This document shows, one piece after another, positions 11,351-22,756 of a DNA stretch of 64,000 nucleotides; the first letter of the stretch is position 1, and the number at the start of each line of letters is the position of its first letter. The DNA comes from Bolinopsis microptera (taxonomy: Eukaryota; Ctenophora; Tentaculata; Lobata; Bolinopsidae), in NCBI RefSeq assembly GCF_026151205.1, contig NC_087079.1:15485445-15549444 (forward strand). The letters are read 5' to 3'. The position numbers were made by a program, and so were the translations under genes. Below the pieces are notes generated by a model that ran no database searches, had not been told where the DNA came from, and worked only from the letters and a program-made list of their open reading frames with translations.

Positions 11351-11947
11351 TTAGAGTACGGTGACTGCAAGGAAAGAGACCAGCTGGATGAGAAGGAAAG
11401 AGATGGTCAGTTTACTTCCCGAGGACTCATAGTCGTAGTTATCTTTTTCCCCGTCGTACTCCTCCTCTCCGTCGTCCTGGAATTTCTCCATTCCTTGTGT
11501 GTTGCAGTTATCAGTACTGCAGACATCCACTTTGCAGGAAGTAAAATCAAATGCAGCTTCTGAACTCCCTGTCATGGACTTTTCGATTGCATTACAATAA
11601 GCTTCCTCCAGTGCGGCCTGGTTGTTGGAGTCTACAAACGGTAAAGTTGAGTGTAAACACAATCTTTGGGCCAGTTCAGCTTTTATCGAGACACCGAATA
11701 TATTTGAACCGTAGCTAACGCTTATAGCTGCGCACATATCATACGAGCCTCCGTCATCAGGACAAGCAGTCATGTGGTTTGAGTCACATCGTGGTTGATC
11801 ATCAGTTCCGCCATCTCCGTCATTCATCATTTCGTTCGTGACATCGGAGTCGTACTCCATGGCCACATCTTGGCATTGATAACAGCTGAGAGCCTTGGTA
11901 CAAACCACAATACAACTTGCAGCTATAATAGATAGTATTATCTTCAT
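11351..11947 (-). CDS. Ly6/uPAR (three-finger) domain protein, GPI-anchor type
   Basis: A 198-aa secreted or surface protein. Residues 1-19 are a hydrophobic signal peptide. The mature part opens with LSCYQC and closes with CSTDNCN, the signature ends of a Ly6/uPAR domain. Ten cysteines (22, 25, 54, 62, 72, 97, 118, 138, 143, 148) match the canonical number for five disulfides of the three-finger fold. The first finger is enlarged by an acidic, Met/Asn/Gly-rich insert (about residues 29-53). After the domain come an acidic Tyr-rich spacer (152-175) and a hydrophobic tail (179-198) with no charged residue after it, as expected for a GPI signal. Such proteins act at the outer cell surface in adhesion, receptor modulation or septate-junction assembly; the specific role cannot be read. 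A splice-acceptor-like atttacag lies about 19 nt upstream of the ATG, so a 5'-UTR intron or trans-splice site is possible. Confidence 0.85.
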   Translation of the reverse strand: MKIILSIIAASCIVVCTKALSCYQCQDVAMEYDSDVTNEMMNDGDGGTDDQPRCDSNHMTACPDDGGSYDMCAAISVSYGSNIFGVSIKAELAQRLCLHSTLPFVDSNNQAALEEAYCNAIEKSMTGSSEAAFDFTSCKVDVCSTDNCNTQGMEKFQDDGEEEYDGEKDNYDYESSGSKLTISFLLIQLVSFLAVTVL

Positions 11948-12075
11948 CTTCTTTACTTCTGGCTACTGTAAATATATTTTTAATCAATGCCTACCAGAAT
12001 CCAGATATGTAGTATAATCGATCAAAATATATATCACATTTCTTAAAAAATACTCTTGCACACAGTTTGAGTTAA

Positions 12076-12792
12076 CGGGTGATACTCGTAAAATATCTGT
12101 TCCATATTCGGCGCGCGTCCTGGTAGGTTGTAAACCTACAAGCACACAGGGACTTATAAATTTAAAATAAGCTTTTTAATTTTATCTATCAGCGATAAAT
12201 ATAAGTTTAAGTTGTCAAAAATTAGCGACCTCCCTGAATTAGTGGAAACGGAACAGTGGAATTCTTGACTAGCAATTTAAATAATGTAATGCTAAAAATT
12301 CTCATGCTGGGCCAGAGAATTGAAAATAGAAGGATTATTTGTTAATAAAAATCGAAGTGAAAATTATGTAACCCTATGTTTTTGAGGACGCTGAACACGA
12401 TAAAACTGGTTATAATTATCATACTTCAGGGCAAATTGCTTTAAAATGCACTAATTGAATGTCATATATGTTATTATAAGCTAAGCGCCTGAGCGGCTTA
12501 TTATCGGGTGGCACCGGTCTCTCTGCCGAATCTCAGTAATTGTAAACAACGACGCCTCTATTTCACAGCCAATGAGCGGGCTTATGAAAGAAAGATCTCA
12601 AGTTGAGAAGATGAACAAATTTTTTCCAAATACAGGGTGTATCCACAAAAAGATTAACCCATTAGGGACGATAGGGTCGTTTACGTGTTACGACCCATAT
12701 TTTCTTGTAGGTTTACAACCTACCAGGACGCGCGCCGAGTTGGACTCGTCGACGGTCAATATATGGAACAGATATATTACGAGTATCACCCG
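12076..12792. mobile_element. TTAA-flanked inverted-repeat element (nonautonomous, piggyBac-like target)
   Basis: Terminal inverted repeats CGGGTGATACTCGTAA... are flanked on both sides by TTAA (12072-12075 and 12793-12796). A second inverted pair sits just inside, around 12110-12145 and 12700-12740 (ggtaggtt-gtaaacctacaa). There is no transposase frame. Isolated ends of the same family occur at 15957, 50708 and 58553, each preceded by TTAA. The target duplication is that of piggyBac-type elements; superfamily assignment is inference. Confidence 0.75.
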
Positions 12793-13129
12793 TTAAATAC
12801 TTTCTAGAGGCTATAGATGACAAACCAAAATATTTGATTACACAACTTTTATGCAGTTGCACTGATGTTCAAAATTTATTGGGCTACATTATTTAGTTCG
12901 GAATATGGGCCTAATGAGTAACTAAAAATTAGATAATTAAGTTAATTAGTCGTGATAATTGGAAATTATTCCAATTAACTTCTGGCCTTCACAATTATTG
13001 GGCCATTAAAACTTCACGTTTTAACCCATCAAGTTTAACCACGTCATTAATAGATTAATTATCAGTACCACTACCAATATCATGCGGTTCCACCATCAGT
13101 TAAGTCAGCGTAACAGTTGGTGTAACTTC

Positions 13130-15310
13130 ACTGAAAGACTGATCAGGTCTGATGTCACGTGATTATGAGCCTTAGGTCACGTTACTATGACGTCATCAGA
13201 GCTTGTTCTCTGTTTTCCGCTCACTGGACCAGGTGAGCTCACATGCTTGTGAATGTGGAATGTGAGTGTATGTGTACTTAAAAAGTATGACTATGATAGA
13301 ATATAGAACGCAAAATAGTTTACTGCTTAAAAGTTGTATAACAAACGATTCCCGCACCATATAATGACAACACTAACACCATATAATGACAACACAAACT
13401 GTGAAAGAGTGGTCAACGTAAATAAAACGTGGTCAACGTGAATAAAAAAACGTAAATAAAACAACGTAATTAAGACAATGTAAATATAGGAGGCTGAGTC
13501 GCAGAAAATCCTGACTACGTCGCGTAAGATCATATTTTTTAAAGCCAAATGATCTATAAAGGTGGAATTTGCGAAGACGATTCTATGCTTAATGTCAGTC
13601 TGCGACCCAAGACTTTTACTGGACCTCCAGGGATCATTATTTGAACAAAGCACCGCTATCATCTAATTCGATTAGAGAAGCAAGAAATAGACAAACACAC
13701 TCGGTCTTATCTTCAATGAATAGTTTGTGCAAGGGTTAAAATAATAATAATAATTAACTTGCAATAGAGTGGAAAATAAACATATATGCAATGCAATAAA
13801 GATGCAAATTCAATAAACGAATTATTCATTATAATTGTTAGGCTGCAGGCTTGGCTACTCCGTACTCATAGAATAATCCATAACCTTCTAGAATATTCTG
13901 AAATAATATTTATTTTACTTTTAGGTAAAGTGCAGGAAAGTAGTGAGCATAATGATAATCGACGACACATTCCTATCCTATATATTTTTTCGAATATTCA
14001 ACTTTCAGCTACTCTTAAAGTATTAATCGTGCACTATAAAAAGTATTGATCACATAAAATTATAACCCAGTAGCAGTTTCAGATCATGTCGGGGCAGTTC
14101 AAAAAACGTGTCTGATAAAACGTTGTAAAAACGATATTTCTCAGTCATCAGCACCATCAGTCGGAGCGTAGGCTACAACAAACCGCTATGAAGACTTGAA
14201 ATACCGATATAGAAGTCCCGATACAATCCTTGGTAGTCCTTTTCGATATTGATTGAAATCCGTTAATCTTAAGCAAATATTTGGATAAATTTCTTTCGTC
14301 TTCTGAACTTGAGATCTTTCATTCATAAGCCCGACTATTAGCTGAGAAATAGTGGCGTCGTTGTTTACAATTACTGAGATTCGGCAGAGAGACTGGTGCC
14401 ATCCGATAAGCCGCTCAGGCGCTTAGCTTATAATAACATCTATGACATTCAAGTGCATTTTAAAGCAATTTGCCCTCGAGTATGTAATGATAATTATAAC
14501 CAGTTTTATCGTGTTCGGCGTCCTCAAAAACATAGGGTTACATGATTTTCGCTTCGATATTCATCAACAAAAAATTCTTCTATATTCAAATCTCTGGCCC
14601 AGCTGCCTGCTGGGTTTCAAAAGGTGATACCTGATCAATATGCAGCAATAATTGCGCAACTCCCATAATTGGATCCAATTACACGCGATACACTAAATTA
14701 TTCCATATAAGGCCTGATCGAGTAGCTCGAGTTCGGAGAGCAAGCTCTGGTGACGTCACAGCCACGTGACCTCAGAGTCAGGTTCATAATTTCACGTGAC
14801 CTTATACCCAATCAATTTGTTCTGGCCTGAACATGAAGAGTATCGGTTTTAATTCAACACACTTCACCTCCTGTGGTAAAGTTCTATTTTGACCAGCATT
14901 GTCCGGTAGAAACTGGTACAATTATGATAGAGGGTTTTCATCGTGGATTTAAATCCAGGGTGAATCGACCCAAGCCGACCGTGCAAGAGTACTTCCGTGC
15001 TATTCGGGAGCAGCAGGTAAATTCACTGATTACCATATCGATAGACTGGGTGTTGGAAAAACTCCTTCTAATAAAAGGATTAAAAGGAAAACTTCAGTGG
15101 ACACCTGATTTAAAGTATCTTCAGAGGTTCCCAGTTGCCCGGGATATGTAATGATTGGTTCCCAGTTGTCAGAGATGATTGGATTTCCCAAGCTTGCATG
15201 TTAATTAGTTAACCAGGTAAAATTGACAGGTTCCCAGTTGTCCGTCAGTCGGTCAACCCCCTGTCACCCGATCTTGAGGTGACGTACGACACCTCGTTGA
15301 CCCAATCAAT
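13130..15310. mobile_element. composite inverted-repeat element with MULE-like scrap
   Basis: Related ends in opposite orientation bracket this region. On the left (13145-13230) are GTCACGTGA and TGACGTCATCAGAGCTTG. On the right are inverted counterparts at 14735-14830 and 15245-15305 (GAGGTGACGTACGACACCTCG). The same end occurs on its own at 39885-40090. Inside, 13640-13930 is an inverted match to 40205-40500, and 14270-14605 is an inverted partial copy of the interior of the 12076-12792 element. Exact outer borders and target duplication are not resolved. Confidence 0.5.
14873..15151 (+). pseudogene. fragment of a MULE/FLYWCH-type transposase-like protein
   Basis: The first 50 codons read like the end of the transposase domain of Mutator-like elements, as in FLYWCH-associated transposases: EGFHRGFKSRVNRP followed by PTVQEYFRAIREQQ resembles the family's EGWH..F...+...P....F+..++.EQ block. 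A donor-like gtaaat follows EQQ at 15017, so the rest of the frame to 15151 may be intron. There is no upstream catalytic part or start codon (the first codon is not ATG). It is a truncated, probably inactive piece inside an inverted-repeat element. Family by pattern memory; moderate certainty. Confidence 0.5.
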
Positions 15311-15955
15311 GTCTGGAAGGCTGCAAATTTTCACATGCCAAATTCACAAGATTCTTAAAGAGTTGTGCGAGATGACGATACATAGAGGCCGCAGAATTAT
15401 GAGGACTACCAGATCCTGGTGGAACCTAAGCGATCCATGATATCATGACAGGCCCTCAGAGAGAGGGAGAGATTGGGATCTGACGGATAATGATCATGAA
15501 TCACTTTACATGACAGTGGACTTTCATGTGACTAAGTTTAACACCTAGCTCTATATTAATATAGCTTTTACAGACGAATCAGACCCTCCACTTTGTACTC
15601 AATTCTTTAAATAAATATAGTTCAATAGTCAATACTGTTGGTGGTACCACTCGTATTTACACTAAAACCTAAGTCGGATGATTACCCACTATACCCAGGC
15701 CAATACAAGATTTTAGATTGGAACAGAAAACAAACCAAACTAACAAAAATCTCGGACAATTCAATGTTCCAATTCGTGTGAAAAGAATATTAAATGCAAA
15801 ACAGCGCACATAATCGTGAAGCTTATACTGAATTCAAATATTTGTGCGTAACATGTACGCGTGATCACTAACTAAAAGCAAAGAAGGCCGAAGAATACCA
15901 AACTCGAGGAACCAACATGCGTAATGCACGCACGAAAATCTTGTTAAATTTTACT
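15311..15955. other. no gene seen
   Basis: About 650 bp without coding or repeat structure that I can define, apart from short words shared with neighbouring transposon ends. Confidence 0.4.
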
Positions 15956-15956
15956 T

Positions 15957-16150
15957 AACGGGTGATACTCGTAAAATATTTGTTTCAAACAGGACCGTCG
16001 ACGAGTTCAAGTGATTCAGCTCTGGTAGGTTATAAACCTACAAAATTTTACCTGCATCATACTTGTTACATGCTTGTTATGCTTGTTATGCTTGTTATGC
16101 TTGTTATGCTTGTTATGCTTGTTGTCTTTGATAGTTGGAACATCTAGTCG
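15957..16150. mobile_element. left end of a TTAA-type element with 9-bp microsatellite
   Basis: Begins TTAACGGGTGATACTCG, as in the 12076 element, and includes the subterminal ggtaggttataaacctacaa word at 16023-16042. From about 16057 to 16125 a 9-bp unit (tgcttgtta) is repeated about seven times. No matching right end was found, so the copy is truncated or disrupted. Confidence 0.65.
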
Positions 16151-16370
16151 TGCTCAATCACTTCACATGACATGGGGCTCCGGCTGAAATGCTTTCTTAT
16201 CGAGTTATTGGCGAAAAATGTTTCGATCACCTGACATGACAATATTTCTCGTTAAATTTCTCGTCAAAATTCTCGTTAAATTAGCGTTTTGGTAGTTGAT
16301 TGGGCTAGGTTAGGGGCTTGATTTGTCCGTCAAAACCGCATAGAAGCCGTGTTAAAGTTAGTCATGTAAT

Positions 16371-16549
16371 AGTTCCCCGTAGGGTGATCATTATTACGTA
16401 ATCAGCTGAGGGGGGGGGGGGTTCCGAATGATTACGCTATACGCCTATAGTGTAATTTTGACACAATAGCTACGTGGTAAACTGATTACGGAGAGGGGGG
16501 GGGTAAAAATTTTCCAAAAAATGATTACGTAATATGTGAACGACCCCTT
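16371..16549. mobile_element. small MITE with GATTACGTAAT-type inverted ends
   Basis: The left side contains attacgtaatcag and a G-run. The right side ends tgattacgtaatatgtgaacgacccc, the inverse of the left end seen at 29651 (agggatcgttcacatattacgtaatca). Two related partial copies lie at 29651-29750 and 50306-50420. There is no coding capacity. Confidence 0.6.
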
Positions 16550-17336
16550 AATCAGGTCATCCAGAAGGTACAGGGGTCGTACTCGTAGTAATAATTTTTA
16601 GCCAATTTTTAAACTCAATTCAAACCTTTGAACAGTTTCTTATGCAAGTCACCAAGTGGGTAAACACTTTTTTACTCGGAACTGAAAATTGTGAACAGAT
16701 AAGATAATGCTATTTTTGACCAAATATGGAATTTTTGAGAGTGACACAAACAATTATTAGCATCAATTTCAAACGAACTGGCAATTGGTATTTAATTGAA
16801 CGGTACACATTTTAAGTGGACATTATTTTAAACAATTCGCAATAGAAATCATAATACTTTATTTAGTTAATATAAAATTGGGAATTGGCAAAACTATTGG
16901 CAGAACAAATCATGAAGACGAAATTTTTTCCCGATCCATGACTCAAAGTGCCGAAGGCACAAAAGAGTCAAGGACAAGGGTTAGCGATCGAGGTTTTTTT
17001 TGTATATGGTAGCTTGCGACCGTGCGTGCGTGCGTACGTTACGTGCCCTCGCCCCCATGTCGACAGTCTAGTTATCGCCCACGTGTCTGCCTGCGCAAAG
17101 TCATTTTGCGCGATCATCTGAATTAAAAAATTGTTGGCGCGCGGTGCTGAAATGTTCAAGTACATTGTTAATTTCAACATGTACGCATCCCGCTAGGGAC
17201 AAATTGATAGCATTGTATTATTATTTTGAGTTAGTATTACTATTTTGCAAAGATCCGTGTCAGGTTGCATAAACAATAAACATATGGTTACATAGAAAAT
17301 AGAAATATACACGATTTTCAAATTCAATATAGAATT
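16550..17336. other. no gene seen
   Basis: AT-rich DNA. A GC-richer patch at 17010-17130 (gtgcgtgcgtgcgtacg and nearby) has no recognisable protein or RNA motif. Confidence 0.4.
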
Positions 17337-17413
17337 ATATCAACTGGGCGGCGCTCGGCCTGTCTCTCCGCCATATCTGCATGCTTATAAACCGCAAAGA
17401 CTGGGGTCCCCAG
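17337..17413 (-). repeat. ~80-bp dispersed short repeat (copy 1)
   Basis: The segment from ctgggcggcgctc to ggggtccccagg is one of at least seven copies of a short repeat. Others: 30832-30908 (+), 42338-42415 (+), inside the tandem array near 44065-44145, 45410-45485 and 47236-47312, and 59763-59850 (-). All share a GGGGACCTC start, a middle ..AATGACAGGC and a GAGCGCCGCC end. The ends (ttacctggg / cccagtaa) form a weak 8-10 bp inverted repeat, so a tiny MITE is the best guess. Confidence 0.7.
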
Positions 17414-17533
17414 GTGGTATGGAATATGATAAAATACTTCATCCCGGATCGGAAAATTGAGCGGCCATCCACAAAAGAAAAGCGGCCGCATTTCTTGTTA
17501 TACGAAAAATTATAACTATGCAAACAAATGTCC

Positions 17534-18962
17534 TCATTTGGTTTCAAAATCTCTGTCAAGAAGGTCGTATACAGGATCACCCTTGCCACTGGCCGGTTGT
17601 TTTGAAGTAAATCTCAGCAATTTCGGATCGTAAAGTGTGCAATATACTCCAGAACCCTCAATATCAGATTGGCATGGCTCGGAATAATGTCTGGTCCGGT
17701 CCCTACACACTGCCTCTAACGCTTTACTCCCGCCTACTATATACGATACAAAAGTTGGCTTTGAGAATTGTCTCGATCTTCTACGAACAAAATACTTCCC
17801 CGTTAGTTTTCTGTCCGGTTCTCTGTTTGGATTAATGTCCACATCCTGGTAAATAATTTTAGTTTCTGGACATGAGGCACGTCGTTCACTTCCTGTCCCA
17901 AATCTTTCTTGGGAAAACTCTTTAGAGCTAAATGAGTTATTTACAAAAGGGTAAATATCTGTGCAATATCTCAATATGATGAATAGTCAGATTTGTCCGT
18001 CATGCTTCTCTCGCGAGGCAGTTCGTAGCTTATAGATTCTGCAAAACTGTTAAATTCTGAGCTGTCTGAGTTATAACCGTCCTTAGATTCACAAGAATCA
18101 GAATTATTGGCGCCTAAGTCTTCGTACTCGAACTTCGTAGAATTGGCGCCTAATTTTTCGTACTCGAACTCGATACAATCTTGAGATGGAACTAATGCAG
18201 AAACGCTTTGTGGAGAACAATTTTCCGCTTGAACACATTCTGAGTGGGCCATATTCGCTGAATCAAGTCCACTCACTGCCTGGTTAACCGTGTGATCTCT
18301 AGCAATAGTGTTCCGTCTGATCTCAACAAGATTTGAAATTATCTTAATCTGGTCTCTTAAAGCTGTGATGAATTCTCCCGCTCTCTCAGACCGGAAGGAA
18401 TATGTTCGGTTACCATCCTTCATCCTGCCAACCTCTAATAGTATTGTGTTGGGATAGGTTGAGTCTCTGTGATACCTGTTAGAGATAGCAATTAGTTAAT
18501 AATCTCTGGCATAATTCGTGTGTCTTCGCATTAAAGAGCTTCATTATCATATTTTTACAGTGCAATCGATATCAACAATCTATGGTAATTTGGTAATCAG
18601 CCCTTAGTGTCCATACTTTGTGCTTCAATCCCATGCATTTAAAGTATCACTTAATTGTCAAGCCGTCAAGGTATCATATCATCAAAACATACGTTCTTAT
18701 CTTGGTAAAGGGTAGAGATCTGGTGATGCAGCTACGGTAGCCGTAGAGTGATATCACGCTCACTTCTGAAGGAGTAACTGCTAGCAGAAACTCTGTTTCA
18801 TCTACATCCACCTGCAAATATCTATCATAGCAACAGCTGTAGACTAGGTGACAGGGGTGGTGCAGTAAAACATATTGTGTTAGTTTTGAGATTAATGCAC
18901 TGAATGAGGGGCCTTGGGGAATTTGTTTGTAGCTCGATTGATATTGAGTGGTCGGTACCAAC
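17534..18962 (-). CDS. 3' exons of a gene with a FERM-F3/PTB-like domain and tyrosine-rich tail
   Basis: One exon spans 18962-18693 (acceptor tttag, donor gtatgt). The next begins at 18424 (acceptor ttggcag) and runs to a stop at 17971. They join in frame at T-MKDGNRTYSF. Across the junction, FLLAVTPSEVSVIS, SLPFTKIRT and RTYSFRSERAGEFITALRDQI follow the strand and C-terminal-helix pattern of a FERM F3 or PTB-like fold (compare L(L)AV/IT...PFTKI in talin or MyTH4-FERM proteins). The tail has a duplicated 12-residue unit giving two YExL motifs 8 residues apart. A second open frame (17958-17534, charged, Tyr-rich, ending DLLDRDFETK) overlaps the stop with a frame shift. A short intron using the acceptor gcacag at 17959-17960 and a phase-1 donor upstream would fuse it to the tail; a frameshift is the alternative. 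Upstream exons were not found. The protein is likely a cytoplasmic adaptor, but the family is unproven. Confidence 0.5.
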
Positions 18963-19079
18963 CTAAATTAATATTTAGGATATCGTCCCAGAGTTACTTC
19001 ATTATGACGTCGGCCTGATTATATCAACTAGCAGGATCCCGTCTAACCCAGAACCCTAAAGCGGTGTCAATTATTACCT

Positions 19080-19705
19080 ATGATGATGATCACAATGCTG
19101 GCAAGCATAACCGTTGCCCTTATATTCACAACACTATGTACCCCCTATGAGTATTGCTGAAAGCACAGTGTAAGGCCTACACGGACCGCCTCTAACTAGC
19201 CAATCCCTGTTTACATGCCGTGTAGCAGGGGACTAGAAAGAGCTAAACTAGTAAGCGGGGCATAGCCAATACACTATACTCCCATCATTGAGTATATTAC
19301 CAACCAGAAGGAAAATTTCCTTGTGTTTGGAATCTATACTATTATATCCCCTTTATTGTTTTCCAGGCATTAAGACTCATCGAAAGTAGTTCAGCAGGTA
19401 TATTTAAGTTCAAAACATTCTAATTCAATGTTAATGATGACAGGAATAAGAAATAGTTATGTGGAGGTTTTTAAGAAATTTGCGCAAAATACGCGCCAGC
19501 ATGTTATACGAAATTAGGTAAAAAACCCAAAATCGCCATATTCAGGTGCCTTAAAAACCATGTTAAAATTGAGTTAGAGATCTGAAACTTTGCAGAGCGT
19601 CTAGACCTTGTCCAAATCGACTGTAAAAAAATTCCATGTTGCAGGAGTATCGGGAAGTGGGTTTTCTGGAACCCCTGTTTTACAACAGATTGTCGTGAAG
19701 CTATC
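19080..19705. repeat. dispersed repeat, copy at 32115-32540
   Basis: 19080-19140 plus about 19335-19700 match 32115-32540 at high identity (shared words caatgctggcaagcat, cgccatattcaggtgcc, gattgtcgtgaagc). The first copy carries about 195 extra bases (19141-19335), so one insertion or deletion separates them. Short translated frames here are repeat-derived, not genes. A (TGTC)n-like microsatellite follows at 19724-19763. Confidence 0.75.
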
Positions 19706-20090
19706 AACTTAATAACACCAGAATGTGTGTGTGTCTGTGTGTCTGTCTGTCTGTCTGTCTGTGTGTAATTTCCGAACGGTTATACAAAAAAAACGGTAAG
19801 AGTGGTTTTTTCGGTATAGTGCGGACAAAAATCTGATGAAGCCCATAAGCAAATTTTTTTAAATCGGCCGGTGGTAAGTGGTTTAATTGACGGTTTTGTA
19901 CCACAAATGTTGCATAAAATAGTTTGAGCAGAACGGCAAGAGTTACGGGGCTTGCTCTCTATATCTCATTACTGTATAATATGCATTTAAGTAGCGTCAT
20001 AATTGCGTTAGCCCTGGAAGATTCGCTGTAATGTTATACCATAAGCTTATTAGGGGAGGGGGACTGTTAGTGCTTGGGGTCTGTTTGGAC

Positions 20091-20093
<3 letters not shown>

Positions 20094-20121
<28 letters not shown>
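20094..20121. repeat. (GA)n microsatellite
   Basis: About 14 perfect GA dinucleotides. The surrounding frame (20031-20312) is an artefact of it. Confidence 0.95.
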
Positions 20122-20124
<3 letters not shown>

Positions 20125-20499
20125 ATACGACAATGTTATGCGTGTTTTCAAATATAATAGGCGGGTGTGGTGCGGAGTTAACAAGGGTTAATTTCTATAA
20201 CGATTTCAATAAAAATAGAAAGCGGTTCAAGACGGGAGTGATGAGGTGTAATACTCGGTGTTCAGACCTTATGATCATGGAATGTGGTGCCTCATGGCTA
20301 ATAATGACTTAATTATCCACAAGAAATAACTGATTATGAGATTATTGTTTAAGAAACTATTGGGTCACCTAATGCGGGTTTTGACTCAGCGGGTAATTAC
20401 TCCTACCCTTTTAACTGCGGCAGTGAAATCCCGGCCGAAGGCCGGGTTACACTAGTATATATATATATATGTATAGACGCTTTTGCAGTAAATTGTAGC

Positions 20500-21800
20500 C
20501 TACATTTAAGTGTCCGTAGATTCAAAAGTATAAAAGATACAGTCATTTCGAACCACAGGTTTTAAAGATAATTGTTTATACTTTAGTTTACATTATATCG
20601 AAAAATAATTTATCGTCATCATCATCACTTGATCACGTCATCAATTTAAGTGTTTTTAAAACTTGATTTTTGACAAAATAACAACTTTTCAAATCGATTT
20701 TAAAGCATTAAGGAGTAATTTTATTCAAAATCTGAGGACATTTTCACCTTAGATAATTGTTCAAGCATTCTGAAAATCTACCGGAAAGTTTTCCTACCTT
20801 GCTCCTTCATAAAGATATTCGCTATTGAAGTTTGTGCTTTTTTGAAGAATAATTTTATAAAAACACAAAAGTTGTGAATTAGTATTCTCTGGTGTTGGGC
20901 CATCCCTTGAGTTGTGGAGCTCAATTTTGCTTCCTAAAGGTCTAAATTGTGTTATAGGCTAGTTTAAAAGTTGAAAATCGAAAAGTTGCACACGTGGGGA
21001 CACGCCCAAATTCATTTAAAATAGCTAAAATCACTAAAAATTGTTATTTTCACGATTTTTACCAACTTTGGAGTCCCGTTGTGATCCAAGTTCTTTTTGA
21101 AATCTTCTGAAACTTTTCATGCATATCAAACTATATATTAAATAACACTATGCAAAAATTTATGGTGATTCAATATTTTATGCGCACGCAACGTCCGCTC
21201 AAAGTTTGCACGTGCGAAAGGTGAGAATTTTGCTCATTCGTGATTTCGAATATATTCTGCTTTCCCACGATATTAAAATGGCATTATATATGAATTTAAT
21301 GCCAACTTGAAAGAGTAAAAAGTGCTATATTCAGTCTGTTATTGACAGATATGCCTACCTAAACACAAGGAAACGTTTTCAAAGGTAAAATTTCGAAATC
21401 GTTGAAATTACCTCCTTATTAAGTTTCGACTGTGTAAATTATCCTGACATTATAATCAAAAAGAGATGATATTTGACCAAAACCCATAATCATGGGTAGA
21501 GTGAACCGCTGCCAGTGTCTCTCTTTTCCAAACAAAAGAAAATGATATTAATTTGAGGAACCGTCCGCAAATGCAAATTGATACCGAGAATGAAATCGGT
21601 CGCTCGCTTTTCCCATTCATTCACGGCTTACGTATTGTAATAAAGCTTATTGAATGGGAAAAGCGAGCGACCGATTTCATTCTCGGTATCAATTTGCATT
21701 TGCGGACGGTTCCTCAAATTAATATCATTTTCTTTTGTTTGGAAAAGAGAGACACTGGCAGCGGTTCACTCTACCCATGATTATGGGTTTTGGTCAAATA
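20500..21800. mobile_element. foldback element copy 1 (outer arm plus central palindrome)
   Basis: 21476-21630 and 21650-21800 are nearly perfect inverted copies (each with ccgctgccagtgtctctc and gcgagcgaccgatttcattc), making a ~325-bp hairpin. Outside it, 20505-21476 is a ~970-bp arm that reappears inverted at 33022-34022. The element seems to end with cctacatttaagtgtcc at about 20503. The opposite outer arm is missing here. No transposase is encoded. Confidence 0.75.
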
Positions 21801-22756
21801 TGATATAGATAATAACTAAAATAACACGATCTACCCAGGCCCAAGCACAAATCATGCTGAAAACAAAGCTTTGGGTGAAATACCTGTAATTGTAGCTTCT
21901 GGTGTCGCACTAATGTCTTATTTAATTGTAAAAAAATAGCTGGGCAATAAACATGAACAGAAACGCTATAAGTATAATTAATTCATATATACTGTAGTTA
22001 TATATGCCCAATACCCATATATACTGTAGAATACAAATGTACCAAATATTAAGCCACAATAAGATGTGGTATGGATCTTTAAAATATTTAAAATAAAATG
22101 TTTTTCGTTTAAAATTATTGATATTTTAAATTCCATAAATTTTCCAATACGGTTTTATTAGGAAACTGAAAGCTACACATTTAATGTTTAAATCTAGAGC
22201 TCTAGTATGGCTATGATTATATAATGATAGATTGGATCATGCATGCATGCATATTGGCCATATCCGTCCATATTCATCCATATTCGTCTTTATTTGTTTT
22301 ATAATTACGGTGTTCAAACATTTTCAACGTGACTTTTAGTAAATCATGTTTATTGCACATAGCAAAGTACCAAATAGAATTGTACTAATCGTCATGCTAT
22401 TTCCAGCATCTGACAAGTTGTGATTATCTTCATTATTGGTCTTCGTATTGTCATCCTCTGAAGGAGATTACCGTCATTCTAGAAAAACAACTAAATTCAT
22501 AAACATCTTTCAGGCAACTTAATGGGGGGTGGGTGGGGGTGGTTGGTGCCAAATTGTCGTTTGAATTGTTTCCGCTGTTATAAACTTATTTATTCGATAG
22601 TATTAACCGAATAATAATAATAGATAGCATGCATGGTGCAATTCAGGGAAAAAAATGTAATTCGCAGTATCGCGATTTTTGGCCAAAATAACCGCGAAAT
22701 CCTTTTGTCCCTGGTGCAATTGGTTACAAATGCGCCGTCTACACTTTACAGTCTAC
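21801..22756. other. no gene seen
   Basis: About 950 bp of AT-rich DNA without recognisable coding or repeat structure, apart from short words such as catgcatgcatgcat (22240-22252) and a G-rich tract near 22522-22545. Confidence 0.4.

Noticed and set aside
20031-20312. ORF spanning a (GA)n tract
   Set aside because: The ERERER stretch comes from the microsatellite and the rest has no protein character.
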